Source of the DNA: Verrucomicrobia bacterium 12-59-8
Lineage (GTDB): Bacteria > Verrucomicrobiota > Verrucomicrobiae > Verrucomicrobiales > Verrucomicrobiaceae
NCBI GenBank assembly: GCA_002279765.1
Contig: NCCR01000079.1
Coordinates: forward strand, 4,596-31,366
Direction of reading: 5' to 3'
DNA length: 26,771 bases
In this document: positions 17,569-26,700 of the stretch, in pieces
Layout: each line of letters begins with the position of its first letter
Position numbering within the stretch: the stretch's first letter is position 1
Notes under the pieces: model-generated
What the model was told of the DNA's origin: nothing
Seen by the model: only the letters and a program-made list of their open reading frames with translations
The model's database searches: none
Translations under genes and position numbers: made by a program

Positions 17569-18625
17569 CGCCTAAAACATCGATTGGATTGTTGTGGCTC
17601 CAGCACTCGGGCAGCAGCGCGTTCAAATCCACCATGGTCTGCGCCGACAGCTCCGCCAGCTCTCCCTGGCCAAGCACGAGTGCATCCGTTGCCAGCGCCC
17701 CGGGACCGCCCGCGTTCGTCACAATGGCCAGCCGTCGCCCGGTCGGCAGCGGCTGCTTGGCCAGCACCTCCGCCATGTCGAACAGCTCCTCAATCGTATC
17801 CACCCGCAGCACCCCGCTTTGCCGCAGCGCCGCATCCAGTACCGCATCGCTGCCGGTAAGCGCGCCCGTATGCGAAGCCGCCACACGCGAGGCCTCCGCC
17901 GTGCGTCCGACCTTGATCACCACGATCTGCTTTTGCGCAGCCACCGCCCTCGCCGCCGCCAGGAAGGCAGCTGCATCCCCCCCCACCGATTCCATGTAGA
18001 TCACAATGCTCGCCGTATGCGGGTCATCGCCGAAGTGTCTGATCAGATCGCTCCAGCCCACATCTGCCATCGCACCCGTGGAAACAAACGCGCTGAAACC
18101 CACATTCTGCTCATGGCTCCAGTCGAGAATGGCCGTGCAGAGCGCCCCGCTCTGGCTGAGAAACGCCACCCGCCCCGGCTGCGCCACACTGCTGGCAAAA
18201 CTCGCATTCAGACCCGCATGTGGATTCATCAGACCAAGGCAGTTCGGCCCGATCAAGCGCACGCCATGCCGTTGCGCCGCCGCCAACACCTCTGCTTCAA
18301 GTTTGGCACCTTCAGCACCTGTTTCCTTGAACCCCGCCGAGATCACCACCACAGCCTTCACACCCGCGCCCCCTGCCTCCTCAACAAGCTGAAGCACCGT
18401 GGTTGAAGGCGTCACAATGATCACCAGCTCAGGCACTTCCGGCAGCGCCGCGATACTTGGATACGCCTGCGCTCCGAACACCTCCGGCCGCTTCGCATTC
18501 ACTGGAAACACTGCGCCTGAGAACCCACGCAGATTGTCCCAAATAGCACGCCCGACACTCCCTTCGCGTTCCGTGGCTCCGACGAGAGCGATGCTGCGTG
18601 GCTGAAAGAAGGAAGTGAGGGACAT
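17513..18625 (-). pseudogene. N-terminal fragment of frameshifted ADP-forming acyl-CoA synthetase
   Basis: The 370-residue frame starts MSLTSFFQPRSIALVGATER and has the CoA-binding Rossmann domain (GSVGRAIWDNL, FPVNAKRPEVFG), then the succinyl-CoA-synthetase-like domain with LIGPNCLGLMNP, FLSQSGALCTAILDW and the region ASHTGALTGSDAV, and TNAGGPGALATDAL. The family part ends at about NPIDVLGDADAMRFSQAARL, followed by RLRRR and a stop. The expected next piece, a strand and loop ending near TPQAMTDP, is missing; only 46 bases (17485-17530) separate the last in-frame residue from VAQEVV in the other frame, against about 72 expected. A deletion of about 26 bases would explain both the gap and the frame change. 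Together with the downstream fragment it spans the usual length of about 690 residues. Confidence 0.8.
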
Positions 18626-18712
18626 CCTGAAAACTACGAACGGAATGCCCTTCGTCTCAACGCATGTTGTGTTTTGTTGCGATCATCCTGTCTGAAATCG
18701 GCAACATCCAGC

Positions 18713-19966
18713 GTGAAGAATCGTTGTTGCGGCGTGTCCATCGCCCCCTTCCCCCGACTCATTCCCCTTTTCGCTTTGACCTTCAGCACTGCGTGCTGCC
18801 TCCGCGCTGCCACCCCTTTAGCACAGGATCATGTCGTGGTCTGGCACAATACTGATCCGGAGTACTATGTCGAAGGTCCGGGGCTCGTTCGAATGGACGA
18901 TGGCGCACTCATCGCAGCCGTTCCGGTGGTGCCACGAGAACAGTGGAGCGAGGAACGCCGTGCGGAGCACAGTGTTACGCACATCCTGCGCAGTGGCGAT
19001 GGCGGCAAGACGTGGCAGTTGCTGGCCGATCTGCCGTACTACTCCGCCGCTCCGTGGGTGGACCGTGGCAAGCTATACCTATTTGCGAACAAGGCCGGCC
19101 TGGGCAAAAAACGCAATGCCGACCTGCTGCTACTGCGCAGTGATGATGGCGGCAAGACGTGGTCAGCTCCGGTGACACTGTTCAGGGGCTACTACTGGAA
19201 CTGCCACACCGGCATGGTGCAAAACCAGCAGCACATCTACTGGGCCACGGATGACATGAGCTTCGGCATGCGTCGCGGTCCGCGTCTCGTCGCGGGAAAT
19301 CTCACCGGCGATCCGATGAACACCAAGGCCTGGCGAATATCCGAGCCCGTGACTTTTCCCGGCGCGCCCGAAGGCACCTACGATCCCAAGTTTGCCAGTC
19401 AGCCCGATCAGTTTCTCGAAGCCAACGTGATCGAGGTAAACGGTCGCCTGCGACTGCTCGCCGCCACCAAGATCAAGCGACCCACCGTAGCCGGCCTGTG
19501 CACAGTGTTTGATGCGACAGATGATGGCAACAAGCTTGATCTGAAGTTCACTCAGTTCAGCGCCATGCCCGGCGGCCAGCTCAAGTTCTGTGTGATCCGT
19601 GACGAACCCTCCCAGCTCTTCTGGGCCACTGCCAATCTGGTGGCGGACAGCCAGGACATCTTCGGCTGGCAGGCAGAAGCCTTGAAACAGGGGCATCTCA
19701 AAGCAAGTGCGAATGACCGGCGCTTCTTGATGCTTCAATACAGCCTTGACGGCTTGAACTGGTTCCCTGCTGGCTGCATCGCGCAGGCGGCCAAGATTTC
19801 ACAATCCTTCATGTATGCTCGCCCGGTGGTCGATGGGGATGACCTCGCCATCATCGCACGTTCAAGTATTAATGCCCCTAACCAGCACGATGCCGACACC
19901 GCCACCTTCCACCGCGTGAGCGATTTCAGAAAACTGGCAATGAAGCTCACGCCTGAGAAAGAATAA
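18713..19966 (+). CDS. Secreted sialidase-like BNR/Asp-box protein
   Basis: The 417-residue protein has a signal peptide (PRLIPLFALTFSTACCLRAA, about 14-33) and two Asp-box repeats, SGDGGKTW (94-101) and SDDGGKTW (143-150), the mark of six-bladed sialidase-type propellers. VRMDDGALIAAVP and LLLLRSDDGGKTWSAPV are typical blade strands. Family members may be exo-sialidases or other glycosidases, and some lack activity; the Arg triad of true sialidases is not clearly seen here, so the name stays general. Location is periplasmic or extracellular. A GTG at 18713 precedes the signal peptide; a GTG at 18734 is an alternative. The next same-strand gene encodes another secreted glycan-active-looking protein. 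Confidence 0.8.
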   Translation: MKNRCCGVSIAPFPRLIPLFALTFSTACCLRAATPLAQDHVVVWHNTDPEYYVEGPGLVRMDDGALIAAVPVVPREQWSEERRAEHSVTHILRSGDGGKTWQLLADLPYYSAAPWVDRGKLYLFANKAGLGKKRNADLLLLRSDDGGKTWSAPVTLFRGYYWNCHTGMVQNQQHIYWATDDMSFGMRRGPRLVAGNLTGDPMNTKAWRISEPVTFPGAPEGTYDPKFASQPDQFLEANVIEVNGRLRLLAATKIKRPTVAGLCTVFDATDDGNKLDLKFTQFSAMPGGQLKFCVIRDEPSQLFWATANLVADSQDIFGWQAEALKQGHLKASANDRRFLMLQYSLDGLNWFPAGCIAQAAKISQSFMYARPVVDGDDLAIIARSSINAPNQHDADTATFHRVSDFRKLAMKLTPEKE

Positions 19967-19971
19967 CCAGC

Positions 19972-20133
19972 TCAGCATTCATCGCCTGCACAGCAGGCGC
20001 CACACGCGGCATAACAGTCATCGCAAATGAACTCGTCGCCAAACTTGGTCGCCTCGGGCTTGCCACAGCGTTCGCAGGCAGCTTGCGGTTGCTCATTCTC
20101 TGGGGTAGCTAGGTTGGCCGTCTCGTCACTCAT
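19972..20133 (-). CDS. Small cysteine-rich (zinc-ribbon-like) protein, 53 aa
   Basis: This short reverse-strand gene is easy to miss. It reads MSDETANLATPENEQ then a Cys-rich C-terminus: CERCGK, FICDDC, and CGACCAGDEC, eight Cys in all. CxxC pairs at residues 20-23 and 37-40 form a likely zinc ribbon. Similar small CxxC proteins of unknown function occur in Verrucomicrobia and Planctomycetes. Its ATG (20131-20133) shares the palindromic CATG with the opposite-strand ATG of the DUF5722 gene (20132-20134), so the two genes diverge from the same four bases. Its stop is 5 bases from the convergent sialidase-like stop. The promoter must lie inside the DUF5722 coding region. Confidence 0.75.
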   Translation of the reverse strand: MSDETANLATPENEQPQAACERCGKPEATKFGDEFICDDCYAACGACCAGDEC

Positions 20134-21355
20134 GCGTTATCTTCTTCTCGGCATCCTCCTCGCGCAAATCGCCAGCGCTCAAAACACCGATCCTTTTCCC
20201 AAACCGCCGAACCAGAAGGGCCTCCAGGTGCAGATGGTGGATGATGCGCTGGCACTCGGCATTCACCACGCGGGGATCAATGTGAACCTTACCGCATTGT
20301 TCGATCCCACATCGAAACACGAAACCGGCGAGTTCGTTTTCAATCAGAACTACCTCACATCGCTAGACCGTCAGATCAAACCGCTCTCAGGCCAAGGCGT
20401 GCTCGTTTATCTCATCATTATCGCCTATCCATCGAAGAACCCAGCTATTGATGCCGTTGTGCTGCATCCGGGGCATCGCAAAGATTACAAGTTCAGCGTT
20501 GGGGCCGTAAACACGACGAGTGGTTTTCTGAACGCCGTCATCAGCATGCTTGCCGAGCGCTGGAGCGGCGCGCACCCAGAGCATGGCCGCGTATGGGGTT
20601 GGATCATGGGCAACGAGGTCAATTCCCACTTTCTCTGGAACAACATGGGCCTTGTGCCGCTCGAAACCGCCACCAGCGAGTATGAAAAGGCCTTCCGCAT
20701 CGCACATACCGCCATTCGTAGGCACTCACAAAACGCCCGCACCTACCTCTCCTCCGATCACCATTGGAGCAGTAGCATGCACAATGTGAACCCACTGGAA
20801 GCAACGCCAGGCCGCGAATTTCTCGACACCTTCGCGCGCCTGGTGCGTGAGCGTGGCGACTTCGACTGGAACGTTGCGTGGCATCCCTACCCCGAAGACC
20901 TCGGCAATCCACGCGCCTGGGCGGACAAAACCGTCGCGCACGATGACAACACCAACAAGATCACTTTCAAAAACCTCGAAGTGCTGCCAAAGCATCTCGA
21001 ACGGCCCGAACTGCTTTTCAACGGCAAGCCACGCCGCATCATCCTCAGCGAGCAGGGTTTCCACACACTTCTCACGCCTGAGGGTGAGAAGCTTCAGGCG
21101 GCTGCTTATGCGTATGCCTGGGAAAAGATTCAAACCCTGCCAACGGTCGATGCATTCATTTACCACCGTCATGTGGATCATGCTCATGAAGGCGGCCTAA
21201 GACTTGGTTTGTGGCGCAATGCACCAAATTCCATCGCAGATCCACACAGCAAAAAGCTCATTTACGAACTCTTCAAAAAAGCCGACACCCCCGCATGGAG
21301 TGCCGCTGCCGATCCGCTGCTGCCAGTCACGGGCTTGCAAGAGTGGGACCATTAG
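20132..21355 (+). CDS. Secreted DUF5722 protein (TIM-barrel glycosidase-like)
   Basis: The 407-residue protein starts with a signal peptide (MRYLLLGILLAQIASAQ, cleavage after about residue 17) and matches DUF5722, a domain resembling TIM-barrel glycoside hydrolases. Conserved landmarks are RVWGWIMGNEVN (153-163), DFDWNVAWHPYPEDLGNPR (243-261), ITFKNLEVL (277-285), RRIILSEQGFHT (301-312) and the HRHVDHAHEGGLRLGLWR block. E162 and E307 sit where acid/base and nucleophile would be in retaining glycosidases; this is inference, not proven for the family. The frame extends to 20027, but the ATG at 20132 precedes the signal. It is about 165 bases after the sialidase-like gene on the same strand and may share its transcript. 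Many DUF5722 proteins are longer, so this is a compact form. Confidence 0.85.
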   Translation: MRYLLLGILLAQIASAQNTDPFPKPPNQKGLQVQMVDDALALGIHHAGINVNLTALFDPTSKHETGEFVFNQNYLTSLDRQIKPLSGQGVLVYLIIIAYPSKNPAIDAVVLHPGHRKDYKFSVGAVNTTSGFLNAVISMLAERWSGAHPEHGRVWGWIMGNEVNSHFLWNNMGLVPLETATSEYEKAFRIAHTAIRRHSQNARTYLSSDHHWSSSMHNVNPLEATPGREFLDTFARLVRERGDFDWNVAWHPYPEDLGNPRAWADKTVAHDDNTNKITFKNLEVLPKHLERPELLFNGKPRRIILSEQGFHTLLTPEGEKLQAAAYAYAWEKIQTLPTVDAFIYHRHVDHAHEGGLRLGLWRNAPNSIADPHSKKLIYELFKKADTPAWSAAADPLLPVTGLQEWDH

Positions 21356-21659
21356 GAGCAGAGTGATACGAATGTCGCAGATGAACACACATCTGTGCGG
21401 AGCTTAGGCACAGCGCCCACAGGTGGCACACATGCTGCATAACTATGCAGTAATCCCGATGCCTTGTCTGAAAGTTTATTCAACGCCTGTCATTTCAAAT
21501 TCCTTTTGCGCCTCAAATCGACACTGCCTTCAATCATTCATTCCATAAATGAACTTCTGCATGCAGCTTTGATTCGTATTAGTTTTATGAACGATTCCGC
21601 ACGTTCGCCATCTGAGATGACAGGCATGAAGACCTGCATGTTCTCAGCACCAGCAGTCA
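21356..21659. other. 304-base intergenic region upstream of the AraC gene
   Basis: The region is more AT-rich than its surroundings, as expected for a regulatory region. It holds a perfect stem-loop CTGCAT-AACT-ATGCAG (21435-21450) and the palindrome at 21537-21553. No T-run follows the stem-loop, so it is not an obvious terminator. I saw no confident -35/-10 pair and no plausible small gene on either strand. Confidence 0.5.
21537..21553. repeat. Palindrome TTCATT-N5-AATGAA (possible operator)
   Basis: Six-base arms TTCATT (21537-21542) and AATGAA (21548-21553) are perfect inverted repeats around CCATA. The 17-base site lies about 105 bases upstream of the AraC-family start, a plausible place for a dimeric regulator to bind. 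Nothing shows which protein would bind it; AraC proteins usually use direct repeats. Confidence 0.35.
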
Positions 21660-22529
21660 ATGAAACCCATTGTTGAAATGCTTTCCCCCCTTGCCGCCGC
21701 CGAGCCGGTGGTCTGCGAAGTCGTGCGCGGGCAGGATTTTGGCTGCGTTTGGCACTACCACCCGGATTGTGAGATCACACTGGTGTTGAAAGGCGGCACC
21801 GAGCGGCTCGTGGGCAATAACATCTCCCCCATTGCGCCGGGAGACCTTGTCTTTTTAGGCTCCAATGTGCCGCATGATTACCGCAATCACCGTGCCCAAG
21901 GTGAACCGCGCCAAGAGGTGGAGGCCATCGTTGTGCAGTTCATGCCTCAGCTACCAGGCCATGAAGACTGGCTGCAACGCTCGTCGATGACCCCCATTCG
22001 TCGGCTGTTTCAACGAGCCGACCAGGGACTTGAAGTCACAGGCATCACCCGGCTGACAGCCACGCGCATCGTCCAGGAGATGCTGCACGTGCATGGCATG
22101 AAGCGTGTGATTCTATTGCTGCAACTGCTCGATCTGTTGTCAAACTCAGAGGATCTGCGGGAAATCTCATCCGCCGTCCTGCCACAGCCACGACCTGGAA
22201 CGTCCGACCGCATCAGCATGGCGTGTGAATTCATTGCATCCCATCTGCCGGAACCCATCTATGTAGCCGATCTCGCGGCCATCGTGGGACTCGGCAAAAG
22301 CGCCTTCAGCCGCCTGTTCAAGAAAAGCACCGGACGCACTGTGCCGCAGTATGTGAACGAACTGCGCATCGCGCGTGCGTGCCTCCTGCTCGCTGAAACG
22401 GACCTGACCGTCAGCCAGATCGCCATGGACTGCGGCTTTGTTTCACCCGCGCATTTCCAGCGGCAGTTCAGAGAGCACCAGCACTGCGTGCCCCTGGCCT
22501 ATCGCAGCCGTGTAGTTCAGTCTCCATGA
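21660..22529 (+). CDS. AraC-family transcriptional regulator with cupin sensor domain
   Basis: The 289-residue protein has an N-terminal cupin-like sensor (VWHYHPDCEITLVLKGG with HxH and Glu, then PGDLVFLGSNVPHDYR) and a C-terminal AraC DNA-binding domain from about residue 185. The first helix-turn-helix is YVADLAAIVGLGKSAFSRLFKKSTG and the second is LTVSQIAMDCGFVSPAHFQRQFREH, split by the linking helix. The closing motif PLAYR replaces the more common PxxYR. Sugar-type ligands are typical for this subfamily, but the ligand is unknown. It lies next to the secreted DUF5722 and sialidase-like genes and could control them; no site was found. The ATG at 21660 is the only good start. Confidence 0.93.
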   Translation: MKPIVEMLSPLAAAEPVVCEVVRGQDFGCVWHYHPDCEITLVLKGGTERLVGNNISPIAPGDLVFLGSNVPHDYRNHRAQGEPRQEVEAIVVQFMPQLPGHEDWLQRSSMTPIRRLFQRADQGLEVTGITRLTATRIVQEMLHVHGMKRVILLLQLLDLLSNSEDLREISSAVLPQPRPGTSDRISMACEFIASHLPEPIYVADLAAIVGLGKSAFSRLFKKSTGRTVPQYVNELRIARACLLLAETDLTVSQIAMDCGFVSPAHFQRQFREHQHCVPLAYRSRVVQSP

Positions 22530-22540
22530 AGCACGTAGTG

Positions 22541-22619
22541 CACAAAGAGCGTCTGCTTTGCGCGATTCGGGGTCTGCATGGCCGGAGTGGTGGTCTCGCG
22601 AATGCTTAAAGCAAGAGTC
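22541..22619. repeat. Copy A of ~80-bp direct repeat
   Basis: This segment matches copy B at 23673-23751 in the same orientation. The best block is GCGCGATTCGGGGTCTGCATG, shared exactly through GCATG, and across the first 41 bases only three positions differ. Similarity weakens beyond GAGTGGT but resumes around TGCTTA..AGAG. It lies downstream of the AraC gene and upstream of the HAD gene. Confidence 0.75.
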
Positions 22620-22680
22620 CATAGGAGCGTGCAGACAGTTCTGTGAAGCATGCTCCAACCCCTACCCCCCCTATAATGCC

Positions 22681-23592
22681 ATGCATCAAACCAAAGGACT
22701 GCTGATCGACATGGACGGTGTGATCTATCGTGAAAACCAGCTGCTACCCAAGGCGGCGGAATTCATTCATCATCTCATCGAGACTTCGACGCCTTTCGTC
22801 TTTGTCACCAACAACTCCGCACCCACACCTGAAGATTTGGTCGTCAAACTCAACCATCTGGGCATCCAGGGCATCTCAGCACGGCATTTTTACACCGCAG
22901 CCATGAACACCGCCGAGTTTCTCGCGGAGAACCATCCCTGCTGCACCGCCTTTGTCATGGGAGATGCCGGGCTGAATCTGGCGCTGCAGAAGGCGGGCAT
23001 CCCCAACGATTCAATCCGGCCCACCTACGTGGTCGTTGGCGAAGGCATGCAATCCACGGAGAAACTCTCCAAAGCGCATGAACTCATCGAAAAAGGCGCT
23101 CGGCTGGTAGCCACAAATCCTGACAACTGGTGCCCGGTGAAAAAAGACGTAACCCGCCCCGGCGCAGGTGCGCTGGCCGCCTATCTGGAAGCCAGCACGG
23201 GCCAGCGCGCCTATTTCCTCGGCAAGCCCAACCCATACATGTTTCAGCGCGCCCGGCGACTGCTGCAGCGCCACACGGAAGAAGTGATGATGGTGGGTGA
23301 CACGATGGAGACGGACATCCGCGGTGCCATTGAGGTCGGCATGCAGGCCTGCCTGGTGCTGACTGGTTCTACACGCCTCGAAGATCTGAGCAGTTACGTT
23401 TACCAGCCCACATGTGTACTGGAGGGTGTTGATGAACTGCTCGAGGAACTCCGAGGCACAGGCACCAGCAGCAGCCGGCTGCAATTTCTCTCCCGGGTCA
23501 CCGCCACTGCGCAGAAGAAACCGGGAGCGAAGCATCCGGACCAGCGCACCGAAATCCCTTATCCGCGTCCACGCCCGGCCATGACCAAATAA
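22681..23592 (+). CDS. NagD-like HAD-IIA phosphatase
   Basis: The 303-residue protein belongs to the HAD superfamily, type IIA cap (NagD/PNPase-like). Motif I is LIDMDGVIY with nucleophile D10 and acid D12, motif II is FVTNNSAPTPED, and the C-terminal motifs are GKPNPYMFQ (conserved Lys) and MVGDTMETDIRGA. These enzymes remove phosphate from nucleotides or small sugar phosphates in the cytoplasm; the substrate cannot be read. The last ~35 residues (from TSSSRLQF) form a basic, Pro-rich tail beyond the usual family length of about 250-265. The start is the ATG at 22681; the frame is open to 22558, but that part overlaps the repeat. A TATAAT at 22672-22677 lies just before the ATG, too close to be its -10 box. 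Confidence 0.92.
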   Translation: MHQTKGLLIDMDGVIYRENQLLPKAAEFIHHLIETSTPFVFVTNNSAPTPEDLVVKLNHLGIQGISARHFYTAAMNTAEFLAENHPCCTAFVMGDAGLNLALQKAGIPNDSIRPTYVVVGEGMQSTEKLSKAHELIEKGARLVATNPDNWCPVKKDVTRPGAGALAAYLEASTGQRAYFLGKPNPYMFQRARRLLQRHTEEVMMVGDTMETDIRGAIEVGMQACLVLTGSTRLEDLSSYVYQPTCVLEGVDELLEELRGTGTSSSRLQFLSRVTATAQKKPGAKHPDQRTEIPYPRPRPAMTK

Positions 23593-23672
23593 CCTGGCAT
23601 GTTGATGTGCATGTCCGGTAAGCCTGCACAAGCGTTCCAACTGCGTGCCCCGCTGGCCAATCACCGTCGGGC

Positions 23673-23751
23673 GCACAAATAACGTCTTCTTTGCGCGATT
23701 CGGGGTCTGCATGAATGCGGGAGTGGTCACTCAGGTGCTTAGCGAAGAGGT
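23673..23751. repeat. Copy B of ~80-bp direct repeat
   Basis: This is the second copy of the repeat at 22541-22619, same strand, upstream of the PATR surface-protein gene. Its 3' end, with GAAGAGGTG, lies about 13-20 bases upstream of the ATG at 23766 and could act as the ribosome binding region. With the copy upstream of the HAD gene, it may be a dispersed element or a conserved leader. Confidence 0.75.
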
Positions 23752-23765
23752 GCTGAAAATAGTTT

Positions 23766-26700
23766 ATGCTTATGCAACTCCTCTCCTTTGTTTGTCGCTC
23801 ACCCCAAATCCGCCAGCTGTCAGCAGCAGTGCTTTTGCTGATCTCCACCGCTGCTTCAGCACAAACGGTGACCTGGGATTCCAATACCAGTGTCACAGGT
23901 CCCCAAAACACGGATGGTAGCAGCCCGCTCAACACCCTAATCTGGAACACCCTCAACACCAACTGGTGGAATGGAACGGCAAACACCTCCTGGGTCAATT
24001 CGACCTCAGCCATCGCTCAATTCGGCACAAACCTCCCGGCGGCGGCGCTTTCCAATCCCATCAGCATCACTGAGGACATCGTTTTAAAAGAACTCCGATT
24101 TATGGCGGTCACGACCGGCACCATCGCTACGGGGCAACAGTACGTACTGAATGGAAATGTGGCCGGACGCATCCTCGACTTCGGCGCAAATGGCCTGATT
24201 CAAATGGATGAGCGCTCATCGGGCGGCTCCCAGTTCGTCGGTCTTGGCTCCAATCTCCGTCTCAAGGGCAGCAATCTGCGCGTTCAAAAATTTAGCGGCA
24301 CCTCTTTTCAGTATCTCACGCTTTCAATGGCCACCAATCCCGATCTCACGGGAACATTCACCATTGGCGGCAGCATCTACGTCACCATTACTGCACCAGG
24401 CACGCTGCAGGCAGTGGACCGCATCATCGTGGAAGCGGGCGGCTCTGCGGTGCTAAGCACTGTGGGTTCAAACTACACGCAGGCCTTTTCTCTGGCGGGT
24501 ATTGGCAACAGCCTCACCTTTTCCAGCACCGCCTATGGAGCCATCCGTCTGGTCGCCAACAACATCACTCTTTCAGGTCCCATAACCCTGACAGCAGACG
24601 CCGGCATTCACACGAACTTCACCGGCTCCAATGGCTTGAGCGCTACAATCTCGGGCTCCATCGGGGACAATGGAAACAACTATGGTTTCACCCGCTTCAC
24701 CTTCACCCGTGGTGGAGACAGCGTGGTGACCCTGACAGGAGCGAACACGTATGGCGGTGCCACCACCCTGGGGCGCAATGTGGGCAGCTACTCCGGCGGC
24801 ATCACCGTGCTGGACTTTAGCGCCGCTGGAGCACCGCAAAACAACATTTTGTACAACGGACTCGCCACACAAGGAAACTTGGTTATGGCCAGCGGCAACT
24901 CCGCAACGACTTTGCGCCTCGTCGGCAATGCAAGGCAGACCAACAGCCAGGCCTTCAAAGACCTGAGCATCTCTGGTGCCTACAATGTGCTGGAACTCAT
25001 CTCCGGGAATGGCGGCACCGTGAATCTGAGTTTTGGCAGCATCAGCCGCGTGGAGACTACGGCGGCGCTCTCTGTGCTGGCTCCACTTTCCGGCACAATC
25101 TCCACCACGCAGGCGGCTGGCTTTACTGGTCCGTGGATGAGCTACACCAGCGCCTACGGTGCTCGTAGCTGGGCGCAGGTGATCAATGGGACGATTGTCG
25201 GGGGATACACTGGAGACACCGTCCTAGCCGCCGGGCAAAACCTGGGAGAGACTCCTTTTACAGCCGCGTCCAATGCGACCATCACCAGCGGCACCACCGG
25301 AGCGGTCACAACCGGGACGGGCACCACCTATCTCAATACGTTGACCTCCACCGACATCACCGCAGGCCGTCTGGTGCAGCTCGGTGCTGGGCAGACACTC
25401 CGGTTGGGTACGCTGGGAGGCATACAACTCCTCAATGGTGTACAGGATCTGACCATCGGCACCGCTGGAGCCGCCAGCACGCTGTCAGCAGGTGGCAGTG
25501 TGACCAACACGCCTGGCGTCCTCTTTTTGAGCAATGCACCCGGCACACGCACCGCGCTCACGGCAGTCAATACGCACACCGGTGGCACTCAGATCTCCAG
25601 CGGCATCCTGGAGATACGCAACGGTGGAGCCCTGGGCACCACAGGTACAGTCACCGTTCTGGACGGTGCCACCCTGGCTCTCTCCGGCGACATCTCCGTC
25701 AGCCGTCCACTGGCCAGCGTCGGTGGTTTTGGTGATGGTGGCAATGGCGCTATTCGTAACCTCAGCGGGACCAACACCATCACAGGACTGATCACACTGG
25801 CTGCGCCCATGCTCATCACAGCAGATGCAGGTTCCGTGCTGAACCTCGGAACCTCGCCCACCACCAGCGTCCTGGCAGGCAGCAACTTTCTGAACTTCGG
25901 AGGTTCTGGCACGATCAATGTGGGCGGCGCGATCAGTGCCGTGGCTGGTGTTGTCAAAACAGGTCTAGGCACGCTCGTGCTCAGCGGCACAAACACCTAC
26001 GCCGGCAGCGTCTCAGTGACTCTTGGCACATTAAAACTTGGCACCGCCACCACTCTGGGCACAGCCTCCGTTGCACTATCGCCCGGCGGAGTCGTTGATT
26101 TGAACGGCTTTAGTGTCAGCAACCCTTTAAGCATCTCAGGCGCAGGCAGCGGCAGCGGTGCCCTCATCAGCAGCAGTGGTGGTGCTGCCACAATGACGGG
26201 CACCGTGGCGTTGACGGCATCCACCTTGCTCGGCGGCGGCGGCGATCTCACGATCAAGAACACCGGCGGCCTCACCGGCAATGTGCTGCTGACCAAGACC
26301 GGCAGCAGCACTCTCACCATTGCCAGCACCGCCACCAGCGCGCGCTCCGGCACGACGCAGATCGACGCAGGCACCCTGCGGCTGCAGGCCTCGGCGGCCT
26401 CCATCGCCCCCGTTGGAGTAGGTTCTTTCGCGCTCAACAGCGGCACTCTGAGCCTGGGCTTTGATGCCACCACCACCTTTACCAACGTGGTCAATCTTCT
26501 TCAAGACAGCACCATCATCGCTGACCGTGCCACACCGGGTGCGGGCGGTACCACCACCACTCTGAGCACACTTACAATCGGCACCAACATCTTGACGGTG
26601 AAGGCGGGCGACAACGTCACCAGCGGCACGATCGGCTTGGCATTGGGCGCGGTCAGCATCGGCGGAGTCTCCATGCGGCCCGGCAACCCGACCTTTGATG

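Noticed and set aside
17173..17859. 228-codon plus-strand open frame across the synthetase frameshift
   Set aside because: It is antisense to both synthetase fragments and has no protein-family features; considered as an explanation for the broken region but not supported.
22672..22677. TATAAT just before the HAD gene
   Set aside because: It ends three bases before the ATG and has no -35 at the right distance, so it is unlikely to be the promoter of that gene.
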